56,694 nt of DNA from Virgibacillus alimentarius (lineage in GTDB: Bacteria > Bacillota > Bacilli > Bacillales > Amphibacillaceae), in the NCBI RefSeq assembly GCF_000709085.1, contig NZ_JFBD01000009.1, forward strand, positions 1 to 56,694, in the 5' to 3' direction. Made by a program: the position numbers and the translations under genes. The first letter of the stretch is position 1; each line of letters begins with the position of its first letter. Below the pieces are notes generated by a model, which ran no database searches, was not told the origin of the DNA, and saw only the letters and a program-made list of their open reading frames with translations. Of the stretch, positions 53,914 through 56,694 are shown piece by piece.

Positions 53914-54846
53914 ATGAAAGGGATTATACTTGCTGGAGGTAGCGGAACCCGACTATCACCGAGCACGGATGGTATTAATAAACACCTGCTCGCAGTATAT
54001 GATAAACCAATGATTTATTATCCAATATCCATTTTAATGTTAGGCGGAATTAAAGATATTATGATCATTAGTACAAAGGATGATCAAGAACGATTTAAAG
54101 CTTTACTGGGAGACGGATCTGCACTAGGTATTTCCTTAACCTATGAACATCAGATCGAGCCAAATGGTATTCCAGAAGCTTTAATAATAGGTGAAAAATT
54201 TATTGGAAAAGATGATGTAACTCTTATTCTGGGTGACAACATCTTTTATGGCCAAGGTTTTACAAACCTATTTCGCAGGGCAATTAAAAATCATGAACAT
54301 GCAACAATTTTCGGGTATCGTGTTAAAGATCCAAAGAGATTTGGTGTTGTGGAGTTTGACCAAAATCAGAAAGTACTCTCTTTAGAGGAAAAACCGGAAG
54401 AACCGAAATCAGACTTTGCAGTTACCGGTTTATATATTTATGATCATCATGCAGCAAAAATAGCCAGAAAACTCACATTTTCTGCACGAGGGGAACTGGA
54501 AATTACTGATGTGAACAGGGAATACTTAAAAAAAGGACAGTTGGACGTACAACTACTTGGTCGAGGCTTTGCTTGGATGGACGCCGGTACACATGAATCG
54601 TTGTTTGAGGCCTCTGAATTTATCAAAAACATTCAAGACCGACAAGGTTTTAAACTAGCTTGTCTGGAAGAAATTGCTTTTTATTTAAGATATATCAGCA
54701 AAGAAGCATTGTACAAAAAGGGGAAGTCAATGGAAAAAAATGACTATGGCAAGTATCTTATGGAGATTGCTAATCGAAAACATAACCAGCAATACTGGGA
54801 GTCCATTGATCGTGACCCTGTGTTAGGATTGGTGGAAAATGAATAA
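53914..54846 (+). CDS. rfbA: glucose-1-phosphate thymidylyltransferase-like enzyme
   Basis: RmlA/RfbA makes dTDP-glucose from glucose-1-phosphate and dTTP. The N-terminal nucleotide motif is MKGIILAGGSGTRLSPSTDG and LLAVYDKPMIYYP follows near residue 25. Later blocks include TLILGDNIFYGQGF and ITDVNREYLKKGQL. It differs from typical RmlA in LSPSTDGINKHLL where LYPLTKGVSKQLL is usual, and at 310 aa it is slightly longer than usual. GAGG and GGAGG precede the ATG. Its stop overlaps rfbB by eight bases. Confidence 0.88.
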   Translation: MKGIILAGGSGTRLSPSTDGINKHLLAVYDKPMIYYPISILMLGGIKDIMIISTKDDQERFKALLGDGSALGISLTYEHQIEPNGIPEALIIGEKFIGKDDVTLILGDNIFYGQGFTNLFRRAIKNHEHATIFGYRVKDPKRFGVVEFDQNQKVLSLEEKPEEPKSDFAVTGLYIYDHHAAKIARKLTFSARGELEITDVNREYLKKGQLDVQLLGRGFAWMDAGTHESLFEASEFIKNIQDRQGFKLACLEEIAFYLRYISKEALYKKGKSMEKNDYGKYLMEIANRKHNQQYWESIDRDPVLGLVENE

Positions 54847-55873
54847 ACACAAACAAACAATCTTAATTACAGGAGGGGCTGGATTTATTGGCGCCAATTT
54901 CATCACATACTTCGTTAAAAAATACCCTAATTATCACCTGCTCAACTTAGATTTATTAACTTATGCCGGTTCACAGGATAATTTAGCTGAGGTAGAACAT
55001 CTGCCAAACTATCAATTTTTCCACGGTGACATTGCAGATGAGCAGTTAGTCCATGATATTTTTTCTGATTATCCTATTACTGGAGTTATTCACTTTGCTG
55101 CCGAATCACATGTAGACAGATCCATTCAGAGTGCAAAATCCTTTGTAACAACGAATGTTCTAGGAACATTTACATTACTAAATGCCGCTAAAGATGCATG
55201 GCAAAACCAAGGGACACTCTTCGAAAATCGTTTCCATCAGATTTCAACAGATGAAGTATATGGAGCATTAGGTGAAAAAGGACAATTCACGGAAGAAACA
55301 CCATATGATCCCCGCAACCCATACAGTGCATCAAAAGCTGGTGCAAATATGCTTGTTAAAAGCTTTGGATATACACATGGAATGAATATCATTATATCGA
55401 GCAGTTCGAATAATTATGGGCCAATGCAGCATCATGAGAAATTAATTCCTACGATTATATCGAATGCCTTAGCTTGTAGACCAATCCCTCTATACGGGGA
55501 CGGACAAAATGTTAGAGATTGGCTGCATGTAAAAGATCACTGCAGGGCTTTAGATAACATCTATCATCATGGCAAGACACTGAACACCTACAATGTTGGT
55601 GGGGGCAACGAGAAAGCAAATATTGATGTAGCCGTTGCAATATGTGAAATTTTAGATCAGCTCAGACCAACTGTAAGAAAAAATGCTAATTTATCTAGTT
55701 TTAAAGAATTAATTACATTTACGGAAGATCGCCTCGGACATGATCGAAGATACGCCATTGATGACACAAAATTGCGACAAGAAATGGGCTGGAAACCTAA
55801 AATACATTTAGATACGGGATTGAAGGAAACCATAGAATGGTACGTGGAAAAATGGGATCGCATCACCCTTTGA
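54839..55873 (+). CDS. rfbB: dTDP-glucose 4,6-dehydratase
   Basis: RfbB converts dTDP-glucose to dTDP-4-keto-6-deoxyglucose with bound NAD+. It is an extended short-chain dehydrogenase of 344 aa: Rossmann motif ITGGAGFIGANFIT at the N terminus, the catalytic Ser/Thr region QISTDEVYGALGEKG and the YxxxK pair in PYSASKAGANMLV near residue 160. It overlaps rfbA by eight bases and the glycosyltransferase by 22, so the three genes are translated together. rfbC and rfbD, needed to finish dTDP-rhamnose, are not seen before the window ends. Confidence 0.95.
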   Translation: MNKHKQTILITGGAGFIGANFITYFVKKYPNYHLLNLDLLTYAGSQDNLAEVEHLPNYQFFHGDIADEQLVHDIFSDYPITGVIHFAAESHVDRSIQSAKSFVTTNVLGTFTLLNAAKDAWQNQGTLFENRFHQISTDEVYGALGEKGQFTEETPYDPRNPYSASKAGANMLVKSFGYTHGMNIIISSSSNNYGPMQHHEKLIPTIISNALACRPIPLYGDGQNVRDWLHVKDHCRALDNIYHHGKTLNTYNVGGGNEKANIDVAVAICEILDQLRPTVRKNANLSSFKELITFTEDRLGHDRRYAIDDTKLRQEMGWKPKIHLDTGLKETIEWYVEKWDRITL

Positions 55874-56694
55874 TTTCGGTGGTTGTCCCCGTTTATGGCT
55901 GTGAAACTTGCCTAAAGGAACTTTGCAGACGAATCAGAAAGACAATTGAAACAATTCCAGCTCAATTTGAGATTATTTTAGTTAACGACGCGAGCCCGGA
56001 TAATGCCTGGGAAACGATTAAAAGGCTGAATGAATCTGATTATCGTATTAAAGGCATCAATCTTTCCCGGAATTTTGGCCAGCACCACGCCATAACAGCC
56101 GGGCTCGATCATACAAAAGGCGATTGGATTGTTGTTATGGATTGTGATCTCCAAGATCGGCCAGAAGAAATTAACAGATTATATGAAAAGACAACGGAAG
56201 GATATCAAGTTGTACTTGGTAACCGAGTCCAGCGTCAAGATAAATGGTCCAAAAGATTTTCCTCAAAAATGTTTTATAAGGTGTACGATTACTTAGCAGA
56301 GCGTTCATCTGACCATACCGTTGCCAATTTTAGCATCTGTTCCAAAAAAGTAATTGAGGCTTTTCAAACAATGCGAGAGCAAAACCGTTCTTTTCCGCTT
56401 TTTTTACAATGGATGGGCTTTAAAACAGCTTCCATTCCGATAGAACATGATAAACGAAAAGACGGCGAATCATCTTATAATATTAAAAAACTTGTTACAC
56501 TTGCTACTGACGCTATTATCTCACAATCAAATAAACCATTACGGTTATCCATTCAATTTGGATTTTTAATCTCAATTGCATCTTTAATTTATGGAATATA
56601 CTTATTTATGCGATATTTTTTTCTATCGGAAACAGTCCCAGGCTGGACAAGTGTCATGGTTTCCATTTATTTTATCGGTGGGCTGATCTTTTTT
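55852..56694 (+). CDS. GT2 glycosyltransferase with C-terminal membrane segments, partial
   Basis: An open frame of 281 codons from the ATG at 55852 continues past the window end. It begins MGSHHPLISVVVPVYGCETC and is a GT-A family 2 glycosyltransferase: IILVNDASPDNAWETIKRLN near residue 40 and the metal-binding DCDLQDRPEE near 95. Two hydrophobic stretches near residues 240-281 (FLISIASLIYGIYLFMRYFF) match the membrane anchor of polyprenyl-phosphate glycosyltransferases (DPM1/GtrB type). It may charge a lipid carrier with a sugar for later transfer. The start overlaps rfbB by 22 bases. Confidence 0.85.
   Translation, partial: MGSHHPLISVVVPVYGCETCLKELCRRIRKTIETIPAQFEIILVNDASPDNAWETIKRLNESDYRIKGINLSRNFGQHHAITAGLDHTKGDWIVVMDCDLQDRPEEINRLYEKTTEGYQVVLGNRVQRQDKWSKRFSSKMFYKVYDYLAERSSDHTVANFSICSKKVIEAFQTMREQNRSFPLFLQWMGFKTASIPIEHDKRKDGESSYNIKKLVTLATDAIISQSNKPLRLSIQFGFLISIASLIYGIYLFMRYFFLSETVPGWTSVMVSIYFIGGLIFF

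Noticed and set aside
1-56694. CRISPR, prophage, transposon or tRNA features
   Set aside because: I looked for direct repeats, transposase-like frames, integrases and cloverleaf sequences and saw none.

Overview
The window is a low-GC, AT-rich Bacillota chromosome segment. The flagellar/competence/degradative block (degS-degU-degV-comFA-comFC-yvyF-flgM-flgN-flgK-flgL-fliW-csrA-fliD-fliS-fliT-hpf) follows the Bacillus subtilis order, and AGGAGG-type ribosome sites, cre boxes, IDEAL-domain proteins and a preQ1-I riboswitch point the same way. I read it as a member of the Bacillaceae, perhaps the Oceanobacillus/Virgibacillus group; the genus is inference. I saw no rRNA, tRNA, CRISPR array, insertion sequence or prophage.

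Layout. 1-13.3 kb (minus strand): hpf, late flagellar genes with csrA/fliW, the flgM-flgN-flgK-flgL group, comFA/comFC, degV, degU and degS. Flagellin (hag), flaG and comFB are missing from their usual places. 13.4-18.1 kb: yvyE, then GlcNAc use (nagB, nagA, a PTS permease with fused IIA). 18.2-21.3 kb: a small ORF, a decayed membrane-protein gene and a pbpC-like penicillin-binding protein. 21.4-25.7 kb: an OPT peptide transporter, two tandem IDEAL-domain paralogues and a duplicated-domain ATPase whose first P-loop is degenerate. 25.8-29 kb: DUF779 protein, aldehyde dehydrogenase with a perfect cre, a YdjO-like zinc protein and a HAD phosphatase. 29.2-36.8 kb: 5-oxoprolinase pxpB-pxpA-pxpC, then DASS, MFS and APC transporters. 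36.9-38.8 kb: ltaS. 39-44.4 kb: a probable taurine/sulfoacetaldehyde module (gntR, tpa, lysR, xsc). 44.5-46.8 kb: ilvD, and queF with its preQ1 riboswitch. 47-52.3 kb: argC-J-B-D-F. 52.6-53.7 kb: a two-gene CHR transporter. 53.9 kb to the end: the start of a nucleotide-sugar/polysaccharide cluster (rfbA, rfbB, GT2 glycosyltransferase cut by the window edge).

How the parts fit. The first 13 kb link motility, competence and the DegS-DegU switch. The nag genes import and phosphorylate GlcNAc, deacetylate it and deaminate it to fructose-6-phosphate. The tpa-xsc pair would turn taurine into sulfoacetaldehyde and then acetyl-phosphate plus sulfite, with pyruvate becoming alanine. Candidate cre sites before aldehyde dehydrogenase, the DASS transporter, the APC permease and tpa suggest that the middle of the window is catabolic and carbon-repressed. 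The strongest leads for a second look are the taurine module with its palindromic candidate operator, the half-dead two-domain ATPase beside two IDEAL paralogues, and the flagellar locus without flagellin.
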